A stretch of DNA of 64,000 bases from Streptomyces sp. NBC_00576 (GCF_036345175.1 NZ_CP107780.1:1054001-1118000), one strand, 5' to 3'. Shown: positions 33,982 to 45,051, numbered from the stretch's first letter. A program made the numbers and translations. Notes: a model not told the origin generated them from the sequence alone.

Positions 33982-35199
33982 ATGAGCATCAGCATCGAGC
34001 GTTACATCGCGGGCCATCCCCGTCTCGTGGACACGGTGACCGTCGCGACGCTGTTCGTCCTCTTCCTGGTCGGCGCCCGGATCAGCCTGCCCGGCGCAAC
34101 CCAGCGAGAGGCGCTGTGGCCCGCCGTGCTCCTCGCCGTCAACGCGTGCGCGGGCGTGCTGCTGAGCCGCAGCCATCCACGGACGGCCGTCGTCGTGACC
34201 ACGGTCTGTGCGATGACGGCGAGTGCGCTGGGTTATCTGCTCACCGTGCTGATGCTGGCCCCCGCCATGGTGGCGATCTACTGGCTGGCGGTCCTCACCG
34301 ACCGCAGGACGACCCGCTTCTACTGCATCGGCGTGATCGTCATGCTGGTGGCGACGGCCACGATCCTCGACCCTGTCGACCACCCGCTCGTCCTCAAGAC
34401 GATCGCCCCCATCGCCTATGTTCTGCTCCCGGTCGCCACCGGCAGCGCACGACGTATGCGTCACGCCTACCTGGACGCCGTGCACGCCCGCGCCGACCAC
34501 GCCGAGCGGACCCGCGAGGAGGAGGCCCGCCACCGGGTGACCGAGGAGCGGATGCGTATCGCCCGGGAGCTGCACGACGTCGTCGCCCACCATCTGGCCC
34601 TGGCCAACGCCCAGGCGACCACCGCCGCGCATCTCGCGCACAGCAACCCCGAGCAGACCCGCAGGATGCTCAACGATCTCACCGGCACCACCTCCTCTGC
34701 GCTGCGCGAGCTCAAGGCGACCGTCGGTCTGCTGCGCCACACCGACGACATCGACGCCCCCCTGGAACCGGCCCCCGGGCTCTCCCGGCTCCCCGAGCTG
34801 ATCGACACGGTCCGGTCCGCCGGGCTCAGGGTCACGCTCACGACCGCGGGCAAGGAACGCCCGCTGTCCCCAGGGGTGGACCTGACGGCGTACCGGATCG
34901 TGCAGGAGGCGCTCACCAACATCACGAAGCATGCCGTCGGAGCGACGGCGTGGGTGCGGCTTGCGTACTCGACGGACCGGCTGACCATCACGGTCACCGA
35001 CAACGGCGCCGTCACGGTCCCTGCCGGTCCCCCCGTGCCCGCACCGGCGCGTGGTTTCGGTCTCATCGGGATGCGGGAGCGCGCCCAGTCCGTCGGCGGC
35101 AACCTGGAGGCAGGTCACCGCCCGGAGGGCGGTTTCGAGGTCTCCACGGCGCTGCCCCTCTATCCCCAGCCCTCGGAAGAAGAAGAGCGCACCCCATGA
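33982..35199 (+). CDS. Sensor histidine kinase, NarL/DesK-type (HisKA_3)
   Basis: 405 aa. Several N-terminal membrane helices (for example VTVATLFVLFLVGARI, AVLLAVNACAGVLLSR, FYCIGVIVMLVATATIL) occupy about residues 15-150. Then comes the HisKA_3 dimerisation/phosphorylation box RIARELHDVVAHHLAL (phospho-His in ELHD). The HATPase domain has VQEALTNITKHA (N box), TDNGAVTV and GFGLIGMRERAQSVGG (G boxes). The ATG follows GGAGAGAG. It overlaps its response regulator gene by 4 nt, so the pair is coupled. Confidence 0.93.
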   Translation: MSISIERYIAGHPRLVDTVTVATLFVLFLVGARISLPGATQREALWPAVLLAVNACAGVLLSRSHPRTAVVVTTVCAMTASALGYLLTVLMLAPAMVAIYWLAVLTDRRTTRFYCIGVIVMLVATATILDPVDHPLVLKTIAPIAYVLLPVATGSARRMRHAYLDAVHARADHAERTREEEARHRVTEERMRIARELHDVVAHHLALANAQATTAAHLAHSNPEQTRRMLNDLTGTTSSALRELKATVGLLRHTDDIDAPLEPAPGLSRLPELIDTVRSAGLRVTLTTAGKERPLSPGVDLTAYRIVQEALTNITKHAVGATAWVRLAYSTDRLTITVTDNGAVTVPAGPPVPAPARGFGLIGMRERAQSVGGNLEAGHRPEGGFEVSTALPLYPQPSEEEERTP

Positions 35200-35879
35200 C
35201 CATTCGCGTCCTGCTCGCCGACGACCAGGCCCTGCTCCGGGCGACTTTCCGGATCCTGATCGACTCCGAGGCCGACATGACGGTGATCGGCGAGGCCACC
35301 GACGGCCGGGAGGCGGTCGAACTGACCCGCACCCACCTCCCCGACGTGGTCCTCATGGACATCCGGATGCCCGGCACCGACGGCCTGGCAGCCACCGCAG
35401 CGGTCTGCGCCGACCCGGAGCTGTCCGCGACGCGGGTGCTGATCCTGACGACGTTCGAGACGGACGAGTACGTGGCCCAGGCGCTGCGGGCCGGCGCCAG
35501 CGGTTTCCTCGGCAAGGACGTCACCGCCGAGGCACTGCTCGCCGGCATCCGCACGGTGGCCTCCGGCGAGTCCCTTCTCTCCCCCAACGCCACCCGCACC
35601 CTCATCACCCGCTTCCTCAACTCCCCTGCGCCGGGCACCCAGTTGGCGACCCCGGAGGCACTCGCGACGCTCACCACCCGGGAACGGGAGGTGATGTGCC
35701 TGGCGGCCGAGGGCGGGTCGAACGACGAGATCGCGGAGAAGCTGTACGTCAGCCCGCTCACCGTCCGCACCCATGTACACCGCGCGATGACGAAGCTGGG
35801 GGCCCGCGACCGGGCCCAACTGGTCGTCGTCGCCTACCAGTCGGGGCTGGTACGGGCCCTACCGCCGCAGGCGCCCTGA
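35196..35879 (+). CDS. LuxR/NarL-family response regulator
   Basis: 227 aa. The receiver domain has acidic Asp9/Asp10, the phospho-acceptor Asp55 in VVLMDIRMPG and Lys in FLGKDV. The C-terminal LuxR-type HTH is LTTREREVMCLAAEGGSNDE... IAEKLYVSPLTVRTHVHRAM. It is the partner of the kinase immediately upstream. The target genes are not evident; the MMPL exporter is a plausible candidate by position only. Confidence 0.94.
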   Translation: MTIRVLLADDQALLRATFRILIDSEADMTVIGEATDGREAVELTRTHLPDVVLMDIRMPGTDGLAATAAVCADPELSATRVLILTTFETDEYVAQALRAGASGFLGKDVTAEALLAGIRTVASGESLLSPNATRTLITRFLNSPAPGTQLATPEALATLTTREREVMCLAAEGGSNDEIAEKLYVSPLTVRTHVHRAMTKLGARDRAQLVVVAYQSGLVRALPPQAP

Positions 35880-36006
35880 GGCACGGGACGACAGGGTCCA
35901 CGTTCCGGTTCACTCTGTCCCGCCGCGGCGGCGTCCACCGGTTGCTTTCCCCTGGCCACGGCGGGAGGCGAGCCGGCCAGTCGCGGTGAGCGCCGGCCGG
36001 CGGGCT

Positions 36007-36238
36007 GCCGATGGAGGCGAGGCCGCCATCGGTACCGCCGGCCGTCCCGGCGCCACCGCCTGTGTCTCCACCGGCGGACCCGCCCAAGTCGCCTCCGGCG
36101 CCGCAGTCCGGACGCCGATGGAGGCGAGCCTGCCAACCTGTCCTGATGCCCCGATCGTTATCGCCGGCTCGTCCCGGCGTCGCCGCATGTGTCTACGCCG
36201 GTGGACGCACCCGAGTCGTCTTCGATGTCCTGCCGGCG
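36007..36238. repeat. Degenerate tandem duplication in a 400-bp gene-free region
   Basis: Both copies (about 36007-36113 and 36114-36238) begin GCCGATGGAGGCGAG. They continue with CGCCGGC..GTCCCGGCG, then a C(C/A)TGTGTCT segment and a CCGG(C/T)GGAC segment. A partial third trace is near 35964-35990. The whole stretch 35880-36281 lacks a credible gene; it may contain a decayed coding or structural element. Confidence 0.55.
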
Positions 36239-36281
36239 AAGTCACCCACCACCGGGGTGGGCGGCTTCGCGGGAAGGCTCG

Positions 36282-37514
36282 TCAGTCGCCGACTGTCGTG
36301 GGCTGCACCGTCTCGTCCGTCGGTGCCATGGCCGGGGTCCTGGGGCGGGCGCGCCGGGCTCGCCACGCGCCGGTGCGGGCGGCCAGGGGCTCGGTCCAGC
36401 GGGCGGTGAGCGGGCCGGCGACGACCAGGATCAGGACGTACGCCGTGGCCAGCGGGCCCAGGTCGGACTCGATGCCGGCGGTGACCGCGAGGCCCGCGAT
36501 GACGATGGAGAACTCGCCGCGGGCGACCAGCGCTCCGCCCGCGCGCCAGCGGCCCTTGACCGAGATTCCGGCGCGGCGGGCCGCCCAGTAGCCGGTGGCG
36601 ATCTTCGTGCCGGCCGTGACGACGGCGAGGGCGAGGGCCGGCAGCAGCACGGGCGGGATACTGGCCGGGTCGGTGTGCAGCCCGAAGAAGACGAAGAAGA
36701 TGGCCGCGAACAGGTCCCTGAGCGGGCTGAGCAGGGTATGCGCGCCCTCCGCGACCTCCCCCGACAGAGCGATTCCGACGAGGAACGCCCCTACGGCGGC
36801 GGAGACCTGGAGCTCCTGGGCGATGCCCGCGACGAGGATGGTCAGGCCGAGGACGACCAGCAGCAGCTTCTCGGGGTCGTCGCTGGAGACGAAGCGGGAG
36901 ATGACCCGGCCGAAGCGGACTGCTACGAACAGCACCAGTCCGGCCGCTCCGAGCGCGATCGCCAGCGTCACGCTGCCGGCGGCGAGCGAGACGCCGGCCA
37001 CGAGTGCGGTGACGATGGGCAGGTAGACGGCCATCGCCAGGTCCTCCAGGACCAGGATGCTGAGGATGACCGGGGTTTCGCGGTTGCCGACCCGGCCCAG
37101 GTCGCCCAGGACCTTCGCGATGACACCGGAGGACGAGATCCAGGTGACCCCGGCGAGCACGACGGCGGCGACCGGGCCCCAGCCGAGCAGCAGCGCGGCG
37201 GCGGCGCCGGGCAGCGCGTTCAGGGTGAAGTCCACCAGGCCGGACGGATAGTGGGACTTGAGGTTGGAGACGAGATCGCTGGCCGTGTACTCGAGGCCGA
37301 GCATCAGCAGCAGCAGGATGACGCCGATCTCGGCCCCGGTGGCGATGAACTCCTCGCTCGCGCCGAGCGGAAGCAGCCCGCCTTCGCCGAAGGCGAGACC
37401 GGCGAGCAGATAGAGGGGGATCGGGGAGAAGCTGAGCCGGGCGGCCATCCGGCCGAGCAGCCCGAGCGCGAGGATGATGGAGCCGAACTCGATCAGCAGA
37501 ACCTGGGAGTGCAT
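36282..37514 (-). CDS. CPA2 cation:proton antiporter (KhtU/KefB-like)
   Basis: 410 aa with about 12 membrane helices: VLLIEFGSIILALGLLGRM at the start, IGVILLLLMLGLEYTASDL with the family Glu, and VILSILVLEDLAMAVYLPI with the conserved Glu-Asp pair that carries ions. LFAAIFFVFFGLHTDPASI follows. It probably exchanges K+ (or Na+) for H+ across the membrane. The gene for a KhtT-like regulatory subunit lies just upstream (7-bp gap), which defines the pair as a regulated K+/H+ antiporter. The C-terminal tail is short, without a TrkA-N domain. Confidence 0.92.
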   Translation of the reverse strand: MHSQVLLIEFGSIILALGLLGRMAARLSFSPIPLYLLAGLAFGEGGLLPLGASEEFIATGAEIGVILLLLMLGLEYTASDLVSNLKSHYPSGLVDFTLNALPGAAAALLLGWGPVAAVVLAGVTWISSSGVIAKVLGDLGRVGNRETPVILSILVLEDLAMAVYLPIVTALVAGVSLAAGSVTLAIALGAAGLVLFVAVRFGRVISRFVSSDDPEKLLLVVLGLTILVAGIAQELQVSAAVGAFLVGIALSGEVAEGAHTLLSPLRDLFAAIFFVFFGLHTDPASIPPVLLPALALAVVTAGTKIATGYWAARRAGISVKGRWRAGGALVARGEFSIVIAGLAVTAGIESDLGPLATAYVLILVVAGPLTARWTEPLAARTGAWRARRARPRTPAMAPTDETVQPTTVGD

Positions 37515-37521
37515 GGCGCTG

Positions 37522-38007
37522 TCACTCCCGTCCGAGTATCGCCGCGGCGGCGTCGACGCCCTCGCGGGTACCGATCACGATGATGACGTCCCCGCCGGCC
37601 AGCCGGAAGTCAGGCGTCGGAGAGGGGATCGCCTCGGCCCGCCGCAGCACGGCGACCACGGACGCGCCGGTCTCCGTCCGCATCCGTGTCTCCCCGAGCA
37701 CCCGTCCGTTCCAGCGCGAGCCGGCGGCCACCTCCACCCGCTCCGCCACCAGCCCCAGTGGCGTGGTGGACAGCAGACTGGAGCTGTGGTGCGAGGGACT
37801 CAGCGCATCGATCAGGGAGGCGGCCTCGGGCGCGGTCAGCCGCAGCGAATGGGCGCACGAGTCCGGATCGTCGTCCCGGTACAGGTTCACGGTACGGCCG
37901 CCGTCGCGGTGGGCCACGACCGACAGATGCCGTTGCTCACGCGTGACGAGGTCGTACTGAACCCCTATACCCGGCAGCGGAGTCGCCCGCAGGCGTGGCG
38001 CAGACAC
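37522..38007 (-). CDS. KhtT-like regulatory subunit with TrkA-C (RCK_C) domain
   Basis: 161 aa, GTG start with AAGGGG upstream. The N-terminal half (TPLPGIGVQYDLVTREQRHL) matches the KhtT N-terminal domain. Residues about 75-160 form the RCK_C fold (VEVAAGSRWNGRVLGETRMR, GASVVAVLRR and DVIIVIGTREGV). In B. subtilis KhtT gates the KhtU antiporter in response to c-di-AMP and pH; the neighbouring antiporter supports the same role. The two genes are one operon. Confidence 0.9.
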   Translation of the reverse strand: MSAPRLRATPLPGIGVQYDLVTREQRHLSVVAHRDGGRTVNLYRDDDPDSCAHSLRLTAPEAASLIDALSPSHHSSSLLSTTPLGLVAERVEVAAGSRWNGRVLGETRMRTETGASVVAVLRRAEAIPSPTPDFRLAGGDVIIVIGTREGVDAAAAILGRE

Positions 38008-38052
38008 GTTGAATCCCCTTACTGATCGGCTGTGTTGGACCTTTGTCGGGTT

Positions 38053-38583
38053 TCAGGCTCCCGTGGCCCCGTCGACGAGTTCACGCAGGAGGTCGGCGTG
38101 GCCGTTGTGGCGGGCGTACTCCTCGATCATGTGCACCATGATCCAGCGCAGCGAGAGTCCCTGGGTGCCGGCCAGGGCCGCCTCCGCCTCCGACAGGCGT
38201 CCGGACTCCTCCAGTGAGCCGGCGGCGGCGACCAGTTCCCGGCTCCGCGCGACCTCCGCCCGCCAGACGGCCAGTGCCACGTCGAGGCCGCGCTCGGGGA
38301 CGAGGGTGAAACCGTCGCCCTTGCCCTCCGGGTGGACGACGGGCACGTCGAGGCCCGCGAACACCCGCTGGAACCAGTTCCGTTCGACCTCGGCCAGATG
38401 CTGGACGAGCCCGAGCAGGGTCATCTCCGAGGGTGCCGCCGACGCGCGGCGTAACTGGTGGTCGTCGAGGCCCTGGCACTTGAGGGCGAGTGTGGCGCGG
38501 TGAAAGTCGAGCCAGGCACTCAGCATGGCACGTTCGTCGGCATGCGCGGGGGGTATGGGGCGGCCGTCCGGTGTAGTCGACAT
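38053..38583 (-). CDS. DinB-family (DUF664) protein
   Basis: 176 aa, four-helix DinB-like metal-binding fold. The segment SEMTLLGLVQHLAEVERNWF carries the first His, and MVHMIEEYARHNGHADLLRE the second and third, as in DUF664 proteins related to mycothiol S-transferases. The function is unknown. The ATG at 38583 lies 8 nt after GGGTGC. It is divergent from the luciferase-like gene (97-bp gap). Confidence 0.88.
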   Translation of the reverse strand: MSTTPDGRPIPPAHADERAMLSAWLDFHRATLALKCQGLDDHQLRRASAAPSEMTLLGLVQHLAEVERNWFQRVFAGLDVPVVHPEGKGDGFTLVPERGLDVALAVWRAEVARSRELVAAAGSLEESGRLSEAEAALAGTQGLSLRWIMVHMIEEYARHNGHADLLRELVDGATGA

Positions 38584-38680
38584 GTACTGCACCCTTGCAC
38601 AGGTGCCCGGTGAGCCGCGAGGAATACGGGCGGCGGGGAGATCGCTGAGACGGACACAGCCGAGGACGTCCGGAGCCGCC

Positions 38681-39724
38681 ATGCCGAACCCAGCAGATCA
38701 ACCGGAGCAATCCCAGCGACCGGGGCCGGGGTCGGTGCTGTCCGCGACCCGGTTCTCCGTGCTCGACCGGTCCCGGACCCGGGAAGGGCGCCCGGATGCC
38801 GAGGCCCTGCGGGACACGGTCGCGTTGGCCCGGGAGGCGGAACGGCTCGGCTTCCACCGGTTCTGGGTGTCCGAGCACCACGGTGTGCCCGGGGTCGCCG
38901 GTTCCGCGCCCACCGTGCTGGCCGCCGCCGTGGCAGCCGCGACCCGTACGATCCGGGTCGGCACGGGCGGTGTGATGCTGCCGAATCACCAACCGCTGGT
39001 GGTGGCCGAGCAGTTCGGTGTCCTGGAGGCCCTGTTCCCGGGCCGGATCGACATGGGGCTCGGCCGCTCGGTCGGCTTCACGGACGGGGTACGCCGGGCG
39101 CTGGGCCGCGACAAGGACGTGGCCGACGACTTCTCGGCCCAGCTCGACGAACTGCTCGGCTGGTTCGACGGCACCTCCCCGACCGGGGTGCACGCCCGCC
39201 CCGCCGAGGGGATCGCCGTACCGCCCTTCGTGCTCGCCATGGGTGAGGGCGCCGCGATCGCCGCCCGGGCGGGCCTGCCGATGGTGATCGGCGACCTGCG
39301 CGGCCGTGAGCGGATGTTGCGCGGCATCGACACCTACCGTGCCGGTTTCCGGCCCTCGGCCTGGGCGAGCGAACCGTATGTCGTCATCTCGGGGACGGTC
39401 GCGGTGGCCGCCACCCCGGAGGAGGCCCGGCGGCTCCTCGTCCCCGAGGCCTGGTCGATGGCGTACTCGCGCACGCACGGCACCTTCCCGCCGCTGCCGC
39501 CCGCCGAACGGGTCGAGTCCCGCACGATGACCGCCAAGGAGCGCGGTTTCTACGAGTCGGGGCTCGTGGGCCAGCTCGCCGGTACGGCGGACGAGGTGGC
39601 CCACGGGCTGGAGACGGTCGTGAAGGAGACGGGCGCTCAGGAGGTCCTGGTGACGACCAGCACGTACGACCGGGATGCCCTGCTGGACTCGTACCGACGG
39701 CTGGCCGGCCTGCTGCGCCCCTGA
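38681..39724 (+). CDS. LLM-class flavin-dependent oxidoreductase (MsnO8-like)
   Basis: 347 aa, luciferase-like monooxygenase. LSATRFSVLDRSRTREGRPD, FHRFWVSEHHGVPGVAGSAP, VGTGGVMLPNHQPLVVAEQF and IDMGLGRSVGFTDG are the hallmarks of the TIGR03558/MsnO8 group, which uses FMNH2 and O2. The substrate is unknown. The ATG at 38681 has GGAG 5 nt upstream. Its stop codon is inside a long terminator stem. Confidence 0.9.
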   Translation: MPNPADQPEQSQRPGPGSVLSATRFSVLDRSRTREGRPDAEALRDTVALAREAERLGFHRFWVSEHHGVPGVAGSAPTVLAAAVAAATRTIRVGTGGVMLPNHQPLVVAEQFGVLEALFPGRIDMGLGRSVGFTDGVRRALGRDKDVADDFSAQLDELLGWFDGTSPTGVHARPAEGIAVPPFVLAMGEGAAIAARAGLPMVIGDLRGRERMLRGIDTYRAGFRPSAWASEPYVVISGTVAVAATPEEARRLLVPEAWSMAYSRTHGTFPPLPPAERVESRTMTAKERGFYESGLVGQLAGTADEVAHGLETVVKETGAQEVLVTTSTYDRDALLDSYRRLAGLLRP

Positions 39725-39759
39725 AAGAAGAGGCGGCGCAGCCGCCCTTCTTTCAGGGG
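39718..39759. terminator. Strong bidirectional terminator
   Basis: A 19-bp stem with one bulged A (CCCCTGAAAGAAG...GGCGGC with GCCGCC...CTTCTTTCAGGGG) overlaps the stop codon of the upstream gene. It separates two convergent genes. Confidence 0.85.
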
Positions 39760-39800
39760 CGCGGGGAACTGCGCGACCAGCCACAACGGACCCGCACGTG
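39756..39800 (+). repeat. Dispersed streptomycete GC-rich repeat
   Basis: Begins GGGGCGCGGGGAACTGC and continues GCGACCAGCCACAACGGACC. This short element, usually following a terminator stem, recurs in degenerate form at 11571-11772 and inverted at 46027-46080. Confidence 0.7.
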
Positions 39801-39804
39801 CCCA

Positions 39805-40593
39805 CTACGGCTGATGCGCCCCCCGCAGGGGCGGCTGGGCCGCCCGTGCCAGGGCCCGCCGGTCCGGGTGGCTGCCCGGTGCTATCGCGTCCCGTACCTT
39901 GACCTCCGCCACCAGCCCGCGGGCCGACACCACCCGCCACACCGACGTGAGCAGGGAGTCCTCGCCGACGAAGGCGGGCGCCGTGCTGGCCGCTCCCCCG
40001 GTGAGCCGGTAGTGCAGGTGCACCGGCTGGACGGGGACCCCGGCGTCCAGCGCGGCCTGGAACACCGCCCGGCGGAAGTGGCCCTGGGCCTTGCCGCACC
40101 ACGTGCTGCCCTCGGGGAAGGCGACGACCGCCGTGCCCTCGCGCAGTGCGCCGGCGATCTTCGCGACCGTCTGCGGCAGCGCCCGCAGCCGGTCGCGCTC
40201 GATGAACAGCGCGCCGCTGCTCGCGGTCAGCGCGCCGGCCACCGGCCACTTCCGGATCTCGGCCTTGGCGAGCATCCTGGCCGGTCGTACGGCGGCCAGC
40301 AGCGGGATGTCCAGCCACGAGATGTGGTTGGCGACCAGCAGCAGGCCCCCGGTGGGCGCGGTGGGGCCGGTCACCCGGAGCCGGACTCCCGCGGCTCGCA
40401 CGATGATGCGGGCCCAGCACCGCACCCACCCGGCGGGGACCCTCCTGCCGAGCGGGCACAGCGTGATCCCCGCGAGGAGGACGACCAGCACGGTCACCAG
40501 GCGCAGCACGGCCAGGGGCAGGGCCGTCGTGGAACCCGTCGTCTCCACGCACGCCCTCGGGGTGCAGGGCGCGCTGGGCAGCCAGACGCTCAT
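39805..40593 (-). CDS. PlsC-family lyso-lipid acyltransferase (OlsA-like)
   Basis: 262 aa with a hydrophobic N-terminus (VLRLVTVLVVLLAGITL). The acyltransferase motifs NHISWLDIP (NHX4D) and FPEGSTWCG (FPEGT variant) are intact. The family acylates 1-acylglycerol-3-phosphate or lyso-ornithine lipid. Because its start overlaps the stop of an OlsB-like N-acyltransferase by 1 nt, it is probably the O-acyltransferase that completes ornithine lipid (inference). The alternative is phosphatidic acid synthesis. Confidence 0.85.
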   Translation of the reverse strand: MSVWLPSAPCTPRACVETTGSTTALPLAVLRLVTVLVVLLAGITLCPLGRRVPAGWVRCWARIIVRAAGVRLRVTGPTAPTGGLLLVANHISWLDIPLLAAVRPARMLAKAEIRKWPVAGALTASSGALFIERDRLRALPQTVAKIAGALREGTAVVAFPEGSTWCGKAQGHFRRAVFQAALDAGVPVQPVHLHYRLTGGAASTAPAFVGEDSLLTSVWRVVSARGLVAEVKVRDAIAPGSHPDRRALARAAQPPLRGAHQP

Positions 40594-41366
40594 CAGGCCG
40601 GGACGAGGGAGAGGAAGTGCCGCAGATAGCGCTGGTTGATCCGGCGCATCGACAGCAGTACGTACAGGTCGGCGACCCCGAAGTCCGGGTCGTGGGCGGG
40701 CTCCCCGCAGACCCAGGCGCCGAGGCGGACGTAGCCGCGCAGGAGCGGGGGCAGCTCGGTGCGGTCGGCGGGCCGGGCCACTCCCTCGGCGGACCAGGGC
40801 AGCAGCGGACGCACCCGGAACTCCTCCGGGGCCAGGTGCTTCGTCCGGACGCGGTCCCAGGTACCGGCGGCGAGTGTGCCGCCGTCGGAGAGCGGGATGG
40901 AGCAGCAGCCGGCCAGCCAGTCGTGGCCCCGGTCGACCATGTAGCGGGCGATCCCGGCCCAGATGAGGCTGATGACCGCGCCGTCGCGGTGGTCGGGGTG
41001 GACGCAGGAGCGGCCGACCTCGACGAGGCCGGGGCGGATCGCGTCGAGCGGGGAGAGGTCGAACTCGCTCTCGGAGTACAGGCGTCCGGCGATCGCGGCC
41101 CGTTCCGGCGGCAGCAGCCGGTAGGTGCCGACGACCTGGCCGGTGAGCGTGTCGCGGACGAGCAGGTGGTCGCAGTACGCGTCGAAGGGGTCGACGTCGA
41201 GGCCGGGCTGCGGGGAGGACAGCAGGGCGCCGAGCTCACCGGCGAAGACGTCGTGCCGCAGGCGCTGCGCGGCTCGTACGTCGTCCTCGTCACGGGCGAG
41301 GGTGACGGTGTAGCGGGTGGGTGTGGCGGGGAGCGGGGGACGTTCGATGGTGGAAACGCCGGTCAT
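40593..41366 (-). CDS. GNAT-like N-acyltransferase (OlsB-like)
   Basis: 257 aa. YTVTLARDEDDVRAAQRLRH and DVFAGELGALL, then FDAYCDHLLVRD, GQVVGTYRLLPPE, LVEVGRSCVHPDHR, WAGIARYMVDRGHDWLAGC and PPLLRGYVRLGAWVCG match the GNAT/autoinducer-synthase-like family that includes OlsB, which attaches a 3-hydroxy fatty acid to ornithine. It is coupled (TGATG) to a PlsC-like gene. Ornithine lipids are phosphorus-free membrane lipids. Confidence 0.82.
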   Translation of the reverse strand: MTGVSTIERPPLPATPTRYTVTLARDEDDVRAAQRLRHDVFAGELGALLSSPQPGLDVDPFDAYCDHLLVRDTLTGQVVGTYRLLPPERAAIAGRLYSESEFDLSPLDAIRPGLVEVGRSCVHPDHRDGAVISLIWAGIARYMVDRGHDWLAGCCSIPLSDGGTLAAGTWDRVRTKHLAPEEFRVRPLLPWSAEGVARPADRTELPPLLRGYVRLGAWVCGEPAHDPDFGVADLYVLLSMRRINQRYLRHFLSLVPA

Positions 41367-41518
41367 GGCTCTCTCCTGGTCGCGGGCCGGGGACGGCGAG
41401 GCGGCGGGCTGGCCGGTCCCGTTACGTCCGGCCGCATCAGTTCTTCCGACTGCGGCTGTCCGGCGCGTGACTGACGCGGAGAGAGCGGGTGTGAGCTTGT
41501 TGAATGCCAGGGGTGCCT

Positions 41519-41554
41519 GGCGGGACCGGGGTCGAGCACCACTCCGGTCCCGCC
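41519..41554. terminator. Terminator of the sdhCAB operon
   Basis: GGCGGGACCGG and CCGGTCCCGCC form a perfect 11-bp stem (14-nt loop), 32 nt past the sdhB stop. Confidence 0.8.
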
Positions 41555-41585
41555 CGTCCGCACCTTGTCGGCGAACGTTCTGGGG

Positions 41586-42331
41586 TCAGCGTCCGGACAC
41601 TTTGCGCGTCGCCCGCAGCCACTCCTTGTTCATCCCGGTGATGGAGACGAGTGGGATCCCCTTCGGGCAGGCGGTGGCGCACTCCCCGGCGAGGGTGCAG
41701 CCGCCGAAGCCCTCCTCGTCCATCTGGGCGACCATGTCGAGCACCCGTGTCTCCCGCTCGGGCGCCCCCTGCGGCAGCACGTTCAGATGGTTGACCTTGG
41801 CGGAGGTGAAGAGCATCGCCGCGCCGTTCGGGCAGGCGGCCACACAGGCGCCGCAGCCGATGCACTCGGCGTGCTCGAAGGCGAAGTCGGCGTCCGGTTT
41901 CGGTACGGGGGTGGCGTGGGCCTCGGGGGCGGCGCCGGTCGGGGCGGTGACATAGCCGCCGGCCTGGATGATCCGGTCGAAGGCGGACCGGTCCACGACC
42001 AGGTCCTTCACCACCGGGAAGGCGGCGGCGCGCCACGGTTCGACGTCGATGGTGTCGCCGTCCGTGAAGGACCGCATGTGGAGCTGGCAGGTGGTGGTGC
42101 GTTCGGGTCCGTGCGCGTCGCCGTTGATGACGAGCGAGCAGGCACCGCAGATGCCCTCTCGGCAGTCGTGGTCGAAGGCGACCGGGTCGTCGCCCTTGAG
42201 GATGAGTTCCTCGTTGAGGGTGTCGAGCATCTCCAGGAAGGACATGTCGGCCGAGATGCCGTCCACCTCGTACGTGGACATGGCGCCGTCGGCGTCGGCG
42301 TCGCGCTGCCGCCAGACGCGCAGGGTGAGCT

Positions 42332-42335
<4 letters not shown>
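41586..42335 (-). CDS. sdhB: Succinate dehydrogenase/fumarate reductase iron-sulfur subunit
   Basis: 249 aa. The N-terminal plant-type ferredoxin fold has [2Fe-2S] ligands in DCREGICGACSLVING plus TTTCQLHM. The C-terminal part has CIGCGACVAACPNGAA and GGCTLAGECATACPKGIP for the [4Fe-4S] and [3Fe-4S] centres. It passes electrons from the flavoprotein to the membrane cytochrome. Its ATG overlaps the sdhA stop by 4 nt (ATGA). It is the last gene of sdhCAB. Confidence 0.95.
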
Positions 42336-44284
<1,949 letters not shown>

Positions 44285-44285
44285 T

Positions 44286-44993
44286 TCAGTTCACCACTCC
44301 GGTCATGACGCCCACGGGGACGGCGAGGAAACCGGCCGTGAGCAGCAGTGCGAGGACGTCGGCGACGGTCTTGAGGGCGCGGTCGCGGGTGCGGCTGCCG
44401 ACGCCGAGGGTCTGGGCGGCGCTCCAGAATCCGTGCCGGATGTGCAGGCCGAGGGCGAGCATCGCGACGATGTAGATGACGTTGCCGTACCAGGTGGAGA
44501 AGGTGTCGACGACGTTCTGGTAGGGATGGCCCGGCTGGAAGCCGCCCGAGTGGACGGTGCCGGTGGTCAGGTCGAGGACGTGCCAGACGATGAAGAGGCC
44601 GAGAATGGTCCCGCCCCAGCGCATGGTGCGCGTCGCGTAGCTCGTCCGCGCCTTCCTGTGGACGTACTTGCTCGGCCGGGCCCGGAGGTCGCGGCGGCTG
44701 AGCTGGTAGGCGGAGGTGGCGTGGGCGACGACGGCGGCCACGAGCACGACGCGGATGAGCCAGAGCGTCCACTCGTAGTGCATGAAGGGCTCGCCGACCG
44801 TGCGCAGCCAGTGGGCGTAGTGGTTGAACTCGCCGGGACCGAAGAAGATCTTCAGGTTGCCGATCATGTGGACGACGAGATACAGCAGCATGATCAGACC
44901 GCTCACGGCCATCACGGTCTTCTTGCCGACGGAGCTGTCCCACACCGTGCGTGCCATGGACGACCGTCGGTCCGTCCGCGTTGCCAGAGCCAT
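44286..44993 (-). CDS. sdhC: Succinate dehydrogenase cytochrome b subunit
   Basis: 235 aa, five predicted membrane helices (TVMAVSGLIMLLYLVVHMIG; LIRVVLVAAVVAHATSAYQL; GGTILGLFIVWHVLDLTTG; VIYIVAMLALGLHIRHGFW; ADVLALLLTAGFLAVPVG). Conserved His residues sit where the b558 family binds two hemes, so one polypeptide anchors the enzyme and reacts with menaquinone. It heads the operon. An in-frame ATG 36 nt downstream is the alternative start. It is divergent from the LysR gene. Confidence 0.94.
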   Translation of the reverse strand: MALATRTDRRSSMARTVWDSSVGKKTVMAVSGLIMLLYLVVHMIGNLKIFFGPGEFNHYAHWLRTVGEPFMHYEWTLWLIRVVLVAAVVAHATSAYQLSRRDLRARPSKYVHRKARTSYATRTMRWGGTILGLFIVWHVLDLTTGTVHSGGFQPGHPYQNVVDTFSTWYGNVIYIVAMLALGLHIRHGFWSAAQTLGVGSRTRDRALKTVADVLALLLTAGFLAVPVGVMTGVVN

Positions 44994-45051
44994 GAATCAG
45001 ACGCTAGAGCGGGCAACCCCGATCGGTCCAAGACATGGTCCGGCTCGTTTC

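Noticed and set aside
38081..41293. Very long minus-strand open frame over the luciferase-like and lipid acyltransferase genes
   Set aside because: Arg/Pro/Ala-rich product without domains, antisense or out of frame to genes with clear motifs; an artefact of high GC.
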